From: Pseudomonadota bacterium | GTDB taxonomy: Bacteria; Myxococcota_A; Polyangia; Polyangiales; Polyangiaceae | Direction: 5' to 3' | Length of the DNA: 32,882 nucleotides | Assembly: GCA_023428245.1 (NCBI GenBank) | Contig: JAEYYX010000009.1 | Span: 1-32,882, forward strand | Shown: piece after piece, positions 1 to 8,524 of the stretch | Layout: each line of letters starts with the position of its first letter | Position numbering within the stretch: the first letter of the stretch is position 1 | Made by a program: the position numbers and the translations under genes | The notes under the pieces: model-generated | The model's database searches: none | What the model was told of the DNA's origin: nothing | Seen by the model: only the letters and a program-made list of their open reading frames with translations

Positions 1-20
1 CTCGGCCTTTTCGGGCCGAG
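1..20 (-). terminator. GC-rich hairpin downstream of treS-mak
   Basis: A perfect 7-bp stem (CTCGGCC at 1-7 and GGCCGAG at 14-20) encloses a 6-nt loop. It lies about 40 nt past the treS-mak stop codon, where a transcript terminator would be expected. Any following T-tract on the minus strand would fall outside the window, so its class cannot be decided. It could equally serve a convergent gene outside the window. Confidence 0.4.
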
Positions 21-60
21 AGCACACTCGGATTTGGCTCTGTTGTGGCTCACACTCAGG

Positions 61-3000
61 TCACGCGAAGGGAATGCTTGGGTCTCGCTCGAGAACCTTG
101 AGGAGGCCGCTGAGGGGAAGTTCGAGCCAATCGGGGCGATTCTCGAGCTCGTAGCGCACCTCGTAGATGACCTTCTCGAGCTCGTAGAACGTCATGAGCT
201 CTTCGAGTGCTCCAGGCTCCTTCGGCAAGAACGGTGCGTCCCCGGCGCGCTCGAGATACGAGGCGAGTAAGCGCTCCTTCACCTGGCTGTGGAAACCTTC
301 GGCCCAAGCGCTCAAAAGAGGCAGGTCTTCCTCGCGGTAATGACCCAAACGTAGTTCACTCGCTGTGGCGTAATCGAAGGAGCGCAAGAGTCCCATCATG
401 TCGCGGAGCGGACACCGCTTGTAGCGCCGCTCATGGAGGGGTCGAGCCGGCTCGCCCTCGAAGTCCACGATCACGAAGTCTTGACCCGTGAACAAGATTT
501 GCCCGAGGTGGAGGTCACCGTGGGTTCGGATCCGGAGCGCTTCGGTACGGATGTGTGTGACACGGGCGAGGCGGCGTTCGATCTCGCGCACCCGAGGAAG
601 CAAGGTCGCGACCAGCGCTGCAGCGCTCGGATGAGCTGAAAGGTCTGCCCTTTTGAGTCGCTCAAAGGTCCGATGCAGCATGGTGCGCGCCCGCTGGTAG
701 ATCGACTTCTGATGAAACGAAGAGAACGTCTCGGGAGAAAACGCGGGGTCGGACTCGTCGCCGAGGAGCGCCAGGTGGAGCTCTGCCACCCGATGACCAA
801 GCTTCTCTGCGAGTCCGAGGAAGCTTGCGCCGTGGCGTGAAGAGTCCTCTCCTTTACGGTTTCCTTCCGCAAGCACATGTTCGAAGGCGCCTCGCAAGCG
901 AGACACAGTCATCTGCCAGGCGTTGCCTTCATTCGGAATGAACTCGTGGAGCACGCAGAGGGCAGCCACATCGCCCTTGCTGTTGTACTCGATGCTGCCG
1001 AGAAGCCGAGGTACCGGCGCCGCGGTCCCGGCGAGGAAGCGTCCGACCTCGAGCTCAGGATGAGGTCCGAACGCGATCTGCCGGTATACCTTGAGGAGGA
1101 GCTGCGTGCCGAGCACCACGGTAGTGTTGGTCTGCTCGAGGGGTTCAATTTTCGAGGGCAGGGCCGCCTCATCGATCAACGCAGCGAGCTCGGGAGCCGC
1201 CGTAACCCGAAGCTTTGAATGCGAAGTTCCGCGCGCTGCTGCGTGGAACTGGGCCAAAATGGGCCCGAGGCCGACGGCCGCAGCGACGCCATCTACGAGG
1301 TATTGCGTCTGATTGCTGCTTGCCTGTTCTGCGACGATGGTGTGGGGCGCGCTCTCAGCGAGCTCGCCGGCAAGAGCTCCCGAGACCATCGCGAGCGGCA
1401 CAAGATAGGTGTCTGGCTCGCCTTCCGTGAAGGACTGTTCGACGATCGCGAGGGCCTGCTCCGCTTCATCGGACAAGAAGACAAGGTCCACCACCATGGT
1501 TTTCGTGGGGGTCCGATCCTTGCTCGCGTACCAACGACGCCCGACGAGATAAGCCGATAGAGCGGCCTCGAGCTCTTCCGTCTTGGTTCCCGAAAAACGT
1601 TCCGCGAGGGAGACTCTCTTCGGAAGTCGCGGAGCTCGACTCTCTCGGGCGCGACTGACCTCGCTTGCCTCGAGAGAAAGCCAAAGAAAGCCGTGGGGCG
1701 GGAGCATCACGACCCACGGCTTCTGTTCGATGCGGGGGAAGCGGACTCCCCCCGTCACTTCAACAGGGACGAATCCTGCATAGTCTGAGAGGTCGAGCTC
1801 CGTGCACTGATGCAAGCGGGAAAGGTTCGCGACAACCAGAATGCGCTGCTCGGGTGCGCTGCGAACGAAGGAGAGGATTCGAGCGTTGTCCGGTGAGAGG
1901 AAGGTGATCGATCCGTGCGCCAAAGCCGGGTTTCGCTTCCGGTGCGCGATCATTCGCTTGGTACTCCAGAGCAAAGATGACGTGTTGCGCTCCTGAGTTT
2001 CGACGTTGACCGCCTCGTAGCGATACTCCGGGTCCGTCGTGACCGGTAAGTAGAGGCGCTGGGGATTCGCCTCGGAGAAACCCGCGTTTCGGTCGGCGCT
2101 CCACTGCATGGGGGTGCGCACCCCGTCACGATCTCCGAGGTAAATGTTGTCCCCCATGCCAATTTCGTCGCCGTAATAGAGGACCGGCGTCCCCGGGAGC
2201 GAGAAAAGAAGCGCGAGCATCAGGTCGATCTGACGGCGACTTTCGAGCAGCGGTGCGAGGCGGCGACGAATGCCAAGATTGAGACGAGCCGTGGGATCTT
2301 CCGCATAGGCGCGGTACATGTAGTCCCGCTCCTCGTCCGTGACCATTTCGAGCGTGAGCTCATCGTGGTTACGGAGGAAGGTGGCCCACTGACAGTTGTC
2401 AGGGATGGGCGGCGTTTGGTCCAGGATGTCGACGATCGGAAACCGGTCTTCCATCTCGAGCGCCATGAACATCCGCGGCATGAGCGGAAAATGGAAGTTC
2501 ATGTGACACTCATCTCCGTCACCAAAATAGGCGGCCGCATCTTCGGGCCACTGGTTGGCCTCGGCGAGCAGCATCTTATCTTTGTACTTTGAGTCGATGT
2601 GCGCTCGCAGCTCCTTCAGAAACGCGTGAGTCTCGGGCAGGTTCTCACAAATTGTCCCCTCTCTCTCATAGAGGTAGGGAATGGCATCGAGGCGCATGCC
2701 ATCGACGCCGAGATCGAACCAGAAGTCGACTGCCGCGAGAACTGCCTTGTGAACCTCGGGATTCTCGAAGTTCAAATCCGGCTGATGTTGGTAGAATCGA
2801 TGCCAATAGTAGGCCTTCGCGACAGGGTCCCACGTCCAGTTCGACGTTTCGTAGTCCTTGAAGATGATCCGGGCGTCCTTGTACTTTTTCGGATCGTCCG
2901 ACCAAACGTAGAAATCTCGATGAGGGTGACCGGGGGGGCTGCGACGGGCGCGCTCGAACCAGGGGTGCGTTTTCGAGGTGTGATTGATGACAAGCTCGGT

Positions 3001-3300
3001 GATGATGCGAAGGCCTCGCTTGTGCGCTTCTGTGAGGAGCTCGCGGAAATCGTCCAGCGTCCCGTAGATCGGGTGCACTGAGGTGTAGTCGGCGATGTCG
3101 TAGCCGCCGTCGAGGTGTGGCGATGGGTAGAAGGGCAAAATCCAGATCGCTGTGACTCCGAGATCTGCGACATAGTCGAGCTTCTCGATGAGTCCTCGGA
3201 GGTCTCCGATGCCGTCGGCGTTCGAGTCCCTGAAGGCGCGGATCGGGATCTCGTAGATGACGGCGTCCTTGTACCAGAGAGTATTCGAAGAAATCGCCAT
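61..3300 (-). CDS. treS: Trehalose synthase-maltokinase fusion protein
   Basis: A cytosolic bifunctional enzyme. The TreS half interconverts maltose and trehalose, and the C-terminal maltokinase makes maltose 1-phosphate from maltose and ATP, the donor used by GlgE. Residues 1 to about 545 are a GH13 trehalose synthase starting WYKDAVIYEIPIRAF. The nucleophile is D205 (GMRLDAIPYL), the acid/base is E247 (LLAEANQWP) and the third acid is D313 (FLRNHDELTLE). Residues from about 575 are an APH-like maltokinase with HGDLHLGQ at 927-934 and the metal-binding DFEGEP at 946-951. At 1079 aa it matches known TreS-Mak fusions. The ATG at 3300 has no clear Shine-Dalgarno; a small hairpin (3323-3336) sits in the presumed leader. 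It is divergent from glgX-treY, so both trehalose routes share one intergenic region. No glgE or glgB is in the window. Confidence 0.95.
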   Translation of the reverse strand: MAISSNTLWYKDAVIYEIPIRAFRDSNADGIGDLRGLIEKLDYVADLGVTAIWILPFYPSPHLDGGYDIADYTSVHPIYGTLDDFRELLTEAHKRGLRIITELVINHTSKTHPWFERARRSPPGHPHRDFYVWSDDPKKYKDARIIFKDYETSNWTWDPVAKAYYWHRFYQHQPDLNFENPEVHKAVLAAVDFWFDLGVDGMRLDAIPYLYEREGTICENLPETHAFLKELRAHIDSKYKDKMLLAEANQWPEDAAAYFGDGDECHMNFHFPLMPRMFMALEMEDRFPIVDILDQTPPIPDNCQWATFLRNHDELTLEMVTDEERDYMYRAYAEDPTARLNLGIRRRLAPLLESRRQIDLMLALLFSLPGTPVLYYGDEIGMGDNIYLGDRDGVRTPMQWSADRNAGFSEANPQRLYLPVTTDPEYRYEAVNVETQERNTSSLLWSTKRMIAHRKRNPALAHGSITFLSPDNARILSFVRSAPEQRILVVANLSRLHQCTELDLSDYAGFVPVEVTGGVRFPRIEQKPWVVMLPPHGFLWLSLEASEVSRARESRAPRLPKRVSLAERFSGTKTEELEAALSAYLVGRRWYASKDRTPTKTMVVDLVFLSDEAEQALAIVEQSFTEGEPDTYLVPLAMVSGALAGELAESAPHTIVAEQASSNQTQYLVDGVAAAVGLGPILAQFHAAARGTSHSKLRVTAAPELAALIDEAALPSKIEPLEQTNTTVVLGTQLLLKVYRQIAFGPHPELEVGRFLAGTAAPVPRLLGSIEYNSKGDVAALCVLHEFIPNEGNAWQMTVSRLRGAFEHVLAEGNRKGEDSSRHGASFLGLAEKLGHRVAELHLALLGDESDPAFSPETFSSFHQKSIYQRARTMLHRTFERLKRADLSAHPSAAALVATLLPRVREIERRLARVTHIRTEALRIRTHGDLHLGQILFTGQDFVIVDFEGEPARPLHERRYKRCPLRDMMGLLRSFDYATASELRLGHYREEDLPLLSAWAEGFHSQVKERLLASYLERAGDAPFLPKEPGALEELMTFYELEKVIYEVRYELENRPDWLELPLSGLLKVLERDPSIPFA

Positions 3301-3532
3301 AGTTTCGACGTTAGCATCACCAGGACGTTTTCGTCCCCTTGGGCGAGTTTGTTCTCAACTGTGGCAAATCGCCGCACACCCCCTCCGCTCCAATATTTCG
3401 AGCGGAGTACATGTTTTCAGCGGACGAAAGGGCTCGATCGTGGCTCTCTCATCATCCGCTGAGGAGCAGGGGATGTGCCTCGCTGAACGGGCGCAGCGTT
3501 TGGCCCTGCGCTTGCAGTAGTCCCGCTGCTGC
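3301..3532. promoter_or_regulatory. Divergent control region of the trehalose genes, with inverted repeat
   Basis: This 232-bp gap separates the start codons of treS-mak (minus) and glgX-treY (plus) and must hold both promoters. It contains a perfect 8-bp inverted repeat, CTCCGCTC at 3383-3390 and GAGCGGAG at 3400-3407, flanking a 9-nt AT-rich centre (CAATATTTC). That layout suits a dimeric regulator, though an RNA hairpin is possible. A second small hairpin (GGACG-tttt-CGTCC, 3323-3336) lies just upstream of the treS start. I could not assign -35/-10 boxes with confidence. Confidence 0.4.
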
Positions 3533-6500
3533 ATGAGACCCACACTGCCCGGCATTCCTTATCCTCTTGGTGCGACTTTGGACGGAGGGGGAGTGAATTT
3601 TGCCGTCTTCTCCGAGCACGCGACCCAGGTCGAGCTTTGTCTTTTCGACGACGACGGCACTGAGACGCGCGTTCCCGTCCGCAACAAAACAGCCTTCATC
3701 TGGCACGTCTATGTGCCTGATCTCCCCGCGGGGGCGCGGTATGGCTACCGAGTCTACGGCCCTTACGATCCGCAAGCCGGTCATCGGTTCAATCCCGAGG
3801 TGGTTCTGCTCGATCCCTACGCGAAGGCGACCGACGGGCCCGTGCGCTGGGACGAGGGGGCTTTCGGTTACGAGCTGGGACATCCCGATGGCGACTTGGT
3901 GCAAGAGACGCGACCGCAGCTCGGCGCACCCCGCGGTGTTGTCGTGGACACCTCGTTCGATTGGGAGGACGACGCACCGCTCGGTACGGCCCTCCACCGC
4001 TCAATCATCTACGAGGCCCATGTTCGCGGCTTGACCCAGACCCACCCGGAGGTGCCCGAGGAGCTGCGTGGGACCTACTCCGGGATCGCTCACCCAGCGA
4101 TCCTTTCCTATCTGCGGGAGCTCGGCGTGACGGCGATCGAGCTCATGCCCGTGCACGCGTTCGTCGACGACAAACACCTCCTCGACCGAGGGCTCAAGAA
4201 CTATTGGGGCTACAATAGCATCGGCTTCTTCGCGCCGGACCCGCGCTATTCGAGCGGTTCGCAGCTCGGCAGCGAGGTGCGGGAGTTCAAGTCGATGGTC
4301 AAGGCGCTACATCGCGCCGGGATCGAGGTCATTCTTGACGTGGTCTACAACCACACGGCTGAAGGAAATCACCTCGGCCCCACGCTGAGCTTCAAAGGTT
4401 TCGATAACAAGAACTACTATCGTCTGGTCGGGGACCAGCCCCGCTACTACTTCGACACCACGGGCACCGGCAACACGCTCAACGTAAGGCACCCTCAGGT
4501 TCTGGCGTTGATCATGGACTCGCTCCGCTATTGGGCGGACGAGATGCACGTCGACGGCTTCCGGTTCGACCTGGCTGCGTCGCTGGCGCGGCAGCTCCAT
4601 GAAGTGGACCAGCTTTCGAGTTTCTTCACTTTGATCCATCAGTCGCCCAACCTGCGGCATGCCAAGATGATCGCCGAGCCATGGGACATCGGAGAGGGCG
4701 GCTACCAAGTCGGGAACTTTCCTATCCGCTGGGCTGAGTGGAATGGGCGCTACCGGGACTCGGTGCGTCAGCTTTGGCGCAGCGCGCCCGGGCGCGCTGC
4801 CGAAATTGGCTATCGCCTGACGGGGTCGAGTGACCTCTATCAGGGTAGCGGACGCATGCCGTCCGCGAGCATCAATTTCGTCACGGCGCACGATGGCTTC
4901 ACCTTGCGCGACCTTGTGACCTACGAGCACAAGAGGAACGAGGAGAACGGCGAGGACAACAACGACGGCTGCAATGACAACAACAGCTTCAACTGCGGCC
5001 ACGAAGGACCCTCGTCCGACCCGGAGGTGCGAGCGCTCCGCCAACGGCAGATGCGCAATCTGCTCACCACGCTGCTCCTGTCTCAAGGTACTCCGATGTT
5101 GCTCGGGGGCGACGAATTTGGCCGAACGCAACACGGCAACAACAACGCCTATTGTCAGGACAATCCTGTCTCTTGGTACGACTGGAACTGGGGGGACGAA
5201 GAGAAAGCTCTCTTTGAGTTCACCAAGCGTCTGATCGCCTTACGCCGGGCCCATCCGGCGCTTCATCGGACAAACTTCTTCCGCGGTGAGCCGGTGCTCG
5301 GTACCGACTTTCACGACCTCAGGTGGTTCCGCCCCGACGGGGCTCCCATGACGGGCGACGACTGGGCTTTAAGCGGCACGCGCGAGCTCGTAGTGTTTCT
5401 AGCTGGTCGAGGGATTGGCGATGTAGACGAGTTTGGGCGAGCGATTGTCGACGACAACCTCGCGATCCTCATTAACGCCGGGCCTGAGCCGAGAGAGTTT
5501 ACGCTGCCGGAGCTCGGGCACGCCCAGGACAGTTGGCAATTGGTCTTGGACACCGCCGATGACGACGCCGAGGAGGTCGTGGGCGCGGGGGGATCGAAGA
5601 CGCGACTTGTGGGTCGTTCGATCAAGTTCTTCTCCTCCCCGTCGAGAGTGTATCGAACAGGGGGCGCATACTATTCGCTCTCAGCAAGCTACCGGATTCA
5701 GCTCAGCTCGGAGCTGAACCTCTCCAAAGTTCGCGAGCTGATCCCTTACCTCGAAGGACTCGGCGTGAAGGATGTTTACCTTTCGCCAGTTTTCGCGGCG
5801 AGCGAAGGCAGCACCCACGGCTACGACGTGGTGAATCATGGCAAGCTGAACCCGGCCCTTGGCACCTGGGAGGACTTTGTCGCCCTTGCAAATGACCTCC
5901 GGGCTCGCGGCATGGGCATCATCCTGGACTGGGTGCCGAACCACATGGGCATCTCGAGCGGCCAAAATGCCTTTTGGGACGACGTGCTCGAAAACGGGCC
6001 GAGCTCTGCTTACGCGGACTATTTCGATATCGACTTCCATCCACCGAAACACGACCTCCAAAATCGAGTATTGCTTCCAATCTTAGGAAAACAGTACGGA
6101 GAGTGCCTCGAGAACTTCGAAATCCGGCTCGCCGTAGAGGAGGGTTTCTTCCGGGTACGTTATTTCGATCATAGCCTGCCGGTTGGGCCGAAGACTCTGG
6201 TGCCTTTGTTTGAGCGGGTTGCGTCTCGCTCCGGGCTTGCGGAGACGAATCCGGACCGACAAGAGCTGGAGAGCATCATCTCGGCGATGCGCAATTTGCC
6301 GAGCCAGCACGACACGTCCTCGGAACAGCGCCGCGCGCGCGCTCTCGAGAAAGAGGTGATCAAACGTCGCTTCAAGGCGCTTTTTGAGGCGTCGGACGAA
6401 ATCCGAGAGGCTGTGGATGCGACCCTCGCCGAGTACAACGGAACCTCTCGGGACCCCGAGTCCCTGGAGCTCCTCGACGAACTTCTCTCGGCCCAGGCCT

Positions 6501-8524
6501 ATCGTCTGGCTTCCTGGCGCGTCGCCTCGGAGGAGATCAACTACCGCCGCTTTTTCGACATTAACTCGCTCGCAGCGATCCGCATGGAGGAGCCGGAGGT
6601 ATTCGAAGCCACCCATTCGCTTCTCTTCGAGATGATGGACGCCGGCATGGTGAGCGCGCTGCGTCTCGATCACACCGACGGCCTGTACGATCCTCTGGGC
6701 TACTTTGAGAAGCTTCAGCGCCGCTTTGATACGACGGACCGGTCTTCCTCTGCCTCGGCGGACGATCTGACTCGCCCCATCCCGATCTTGGTCGAAAAGA
6801 TTCTTGAGCGCGGAGAGCGTTTGCCCGATACGTGGCCGATCGACGGGACGACAGGTTATGAGTTCGGTGCAGCGGTTACGGAGCTCTGGGTCAACCAAGA
6901 CGCAGAGGCCTCATTCAACCGCCTCTACGTCGCGCTGACCGGCGATCGGCGCAGCTTTGCGGAGCACGTCCACGAGAGCAAGCTCGACATTCTCCGCTTC
7001 AGCCTCGCGAGCGAAGTAAACATCCTGGCCCGCCGTCTCGAGCGGATTGCGTCACGAAAGCGCCAATATCGAGACTTTACGTTGATCAGCCTGACGCGTG
7101 CGCTCATGGCGGTGCTCGCTAGCTTCCCTGTCTACCGAACCTATCTGCGCGCGAATCAGCCCCGCACTGAGCGTGACGTCGCACCTCTCCTCGAAGCGAT
7201 TTCGCTCGCGAAGAGGCGCCATCCCTCGATCGAGGCGAGCGTCTTCGACTTCTTAGAGGCCGTCCTTTCTCTCTCCCGGGAGCTGGCCGGGGAACAGCTC
7301 GGTCCGGCCCGCGAGGAACTCGAACGGGCAGCCCTTGGTTTTCAACAACTCACGAGCCCAGTGAAGGCGAAGGCTGTCGAAGATACGGCCTTTTACAGGT
7401 ATCCTCGGCTCCTCTGCCTCAATGAGGTCGGAGCCGATCCAGGGAAATTTGGCGGCGCTGTGGAGGAGTTCCATCAACAGAACCTCGACCGGGTGAGGGC
7501 CTGGCCGCTCTCTATGGTGAGCACTTCCACGCACGACTCGAAGCTCGGCGAGGACGCGCGCGCGCGCATCGCGGTCCTCTCTGAAATGCCCGACGAGTGG
7601 CGAAACACCGTGAGGACTTGGCAGACGATCGCCGAGCGCCATGTGAGGTCTTTGGATAAAGGACGCGCTCCGTCGCCGGAGCTCGAGTACTTGTTCTTCC
7701 AAGCCCTCGTGGGCGCTTGGCCCTTCGGCTGGCACGGGGAAACGGGACGCGAAGAGTTCACCGTGCGGCTCAGCGACTACCTGCGTAAGGCGAGCAAAGA
7801 GGCGAAACAGCAGACCTCCTGGACAAACCCCGACGGGACCTACGATGAAGCGGTCGAGCGTTATGTGGCGGAGGTCCTGAGCGACGAGAGCTTCATCGAA
7901 CAAGCTCGAGACTTCTGCGCAAAGATTGACCCTTACGGGGCGGCGAATGGGCTCGCGCAGACTCTGCTGCGTATCGCAGTTCCCGGAGTTCCGGACACCT
8001 ATCAGGGCACCGAGTTCTGGAATCAAAGCCTCGTCGACCCGGACAATCGGCGGCCGGTCGACTTCAAAGTGCGGCAGAGCGCGCTCGAGAGTCTTGCGCG
8101 AGGCCGTGCTGAGGGCCCGGAGACCCTTTGTCGCGCCCTTCGGGACAGCTACGCGGACGGACGCCTCAAACAATACGTCCTCTTCGCCGCCCTTGAAGAG
8201 CGACGCAAAGATCAGGAGCTCTTTCTGCGCGGCGACTACGAAGGCATGCCTTCGAGTGAGTTCGTCGTCGCGTTCACACGAGGACACGCGGGACGTCGCC
8301 TCATTTGCGCGACGTCGCGCCACAACTACCGCAAGACGAACGGCGAGCGCGCTTTTGCATGCGGGGAAGTTTGGGGCGATGAGCGGCTCCGGGTGCGTCA
8401 TGGCGGACGGTATCGGGACGTCCTCTCGGGACGGGAGTTTTCGATCGATAAGTCCGTTGCCCTCGCCGAGTTGTTCTCGGTTCTTCCCTGCGCGCTGCTT
8501 CTGCGCGTCTCGGAGGGGTCATGA
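3533..8524 (+). CDS. Fused glycogen debranching enzyme (GlgX/TreX) and maltooligosyl-trehalose synthase (TreY)
   Basis: One 1663-residue protein carrying two consecutive enzymes. Residues 1 to about 705 are GlgX/TreX, an isoamylase-type debranching enzyme that removes alpha-1,6 branches from glycogen. It starts GIPYPLGATLDGGGVNFAVF, with GH13 catalytic residues D346 (GFRFDLA), E382 (AEPWDIG) and D454 (TAHDGFTLRD). From about residue 713 (YYSLSASYRIQLSSELNL) a full TreY begins, which turns the reducing end of maltooligosaccharides into trehalose. Its markers are STHGYDVV, LDWVPNHMG, D1046 (LRLDHTDGLYDP), E1088 (LVEKILERGERLP) and D1335 (TSTHDSKLGEDAR). The reading frame is open across the junction with no start or ribosome site there, so this is a true fusion. 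The stop overlaps treZ as ATGA. The ATG at 3533 lacks an obvious ribosome-binding site, but it is well placed relative to the GlgX N-terminus. Confidence 0.95.
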   Translation: MRPTLPGIPYPLGATLDGGGVNFAVFSEHATQVELCLFDDDGTETRVPVRNKTAFIWHVYVPDLPAGARYGYRVYGPYDPQAGHRFNPEVVLLDPYAKATDGPVRWDEGAFGYELGHPDGDLVQETRPQLGAPRGVVVDTSFDWEDDAPLGTALHRSIIYEAHVRGLTQTHPEVPEELRGTYSGIAHPAILSYLRELGVTAIELMPVHAFVDDKHLLDRGLKNYWGYNSIGFFAPDPRYSSGSQLGSEVREFKSMVKALHRAGIEVILDVVYNHTAEGNHLGPTLSFKGFDNKNYYRLVGDQPRYYFDTTGTGNTLNVRHPQVLALIMDSLRYWADEMHVDGFRFDLAASLARQLHEVDQLSSFFTLIHQSPNLRHAKMIAEPWDIGEGGYQVGNFPIRWAEWNGRYRDSVRQLWRSAPGRAAEIGYRLTGSSDLYQGSGRMPSASINFVTAHDGFTLRDLVTYEHKRNEENGEDNNDGCNDNNSFNCGHEGPSSDPEVRALRQRQMRNLLTTLLLSQGTPMLLGGDEFGRTQHGNNNAYCQDNPVSWYDWNWGDEEKALFEFTKRLIALRRAHPALHRTNFFRGEPVLGTDFHDLRWFRPDGAPMTGDDWALSGTRELVVFLAGRGIGDVDEFGRAIVDDNLAILINAGPEPREFTLPELGHAQDSWQLVLDTADDDAEEVVGAGGSKTRLVGRSIKFFSSPSRVYRTGGAYYSLSASYRIQLSSELNLSKVRELIPYLEGLGVKDVYLSPVFAASEGSTHGYDVVNHGKLNPALGTWEDFVALANDLRARGMGIILDWVPNHMGISSGQNAFWDDVLENGPSSAYADYFDIDFHPPKHDLQNRVLLPILGKQYGECLENFEIRLAVEEGFFRVRYFDHSLPVGPKTLVPLFERVASRSGLAETNPDRQELESIISAMRNLPSQHDTSSEQRRARALEKEVIKRRFKALFEASDEIREAVDATLAEYNGTSRDPESLELLDELLSAQAYRLASWRVASEEINYRRFFDINSLAAIRMEEPEVFEATHSLLFEMMDAGMVSALRLDHTDGLYDPLGYFEKLQRRFDTTDRSSSASADDLTRPIPILVEKILERGERLPDTWPIDGTTGYEFGAAVTELWVNQDAEASFNRLYVALTGDRRSFAEHVHESKLDILRFSLASEVNILARRLERIASRKRQYRDFTLISLTRALMAVLASFPVYRTYLRANQPRTERDVAPLLEAISLAKRRHPSIEASVFDFLEAVLSLSRELAGEQLGPAREELERAALGFQQLTSPVKAKAVEDTAFYRYPRLLCLNEVGADPGKFGGAVEEFHQQNLDRVRAWPLSMVSTSTHDSKLGEDARARIAVLSEMPDEWRNTVRTWQTIAERHVRSLDKGRAPSPELEYLFFQALVGAWPFGWHGETGREEFTVRLSDYLRKASKEAKQQTSWTNPDGTYDEAVERYVAEVLSDESFIEQARDFCAKIDPYGAANGLAQTLLRIAVPGVPDTYQGTEFWNQSLVDPDNRRPVDFKVRQSALESLARGRAEGPETLCRALRDSYADGRLKQYVLFAALEERRKDQELFLRGDYEGMPSSEFVVAFTRGHAGRRLICATSRHNYRKTNGERAFACGEVWGDERLRVRHGGRYRDVLSGREFSIDKSVALAELFSVLPCALLLRVSEGS

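Noticed and set aside
7253..8401. Long minus-strand open frame of about 380 codons inside treY
   Set aside because: It lies opposite a gene with clear catalytic motifs; its translation shows no family features, and long antisense frames are common at this GC content.
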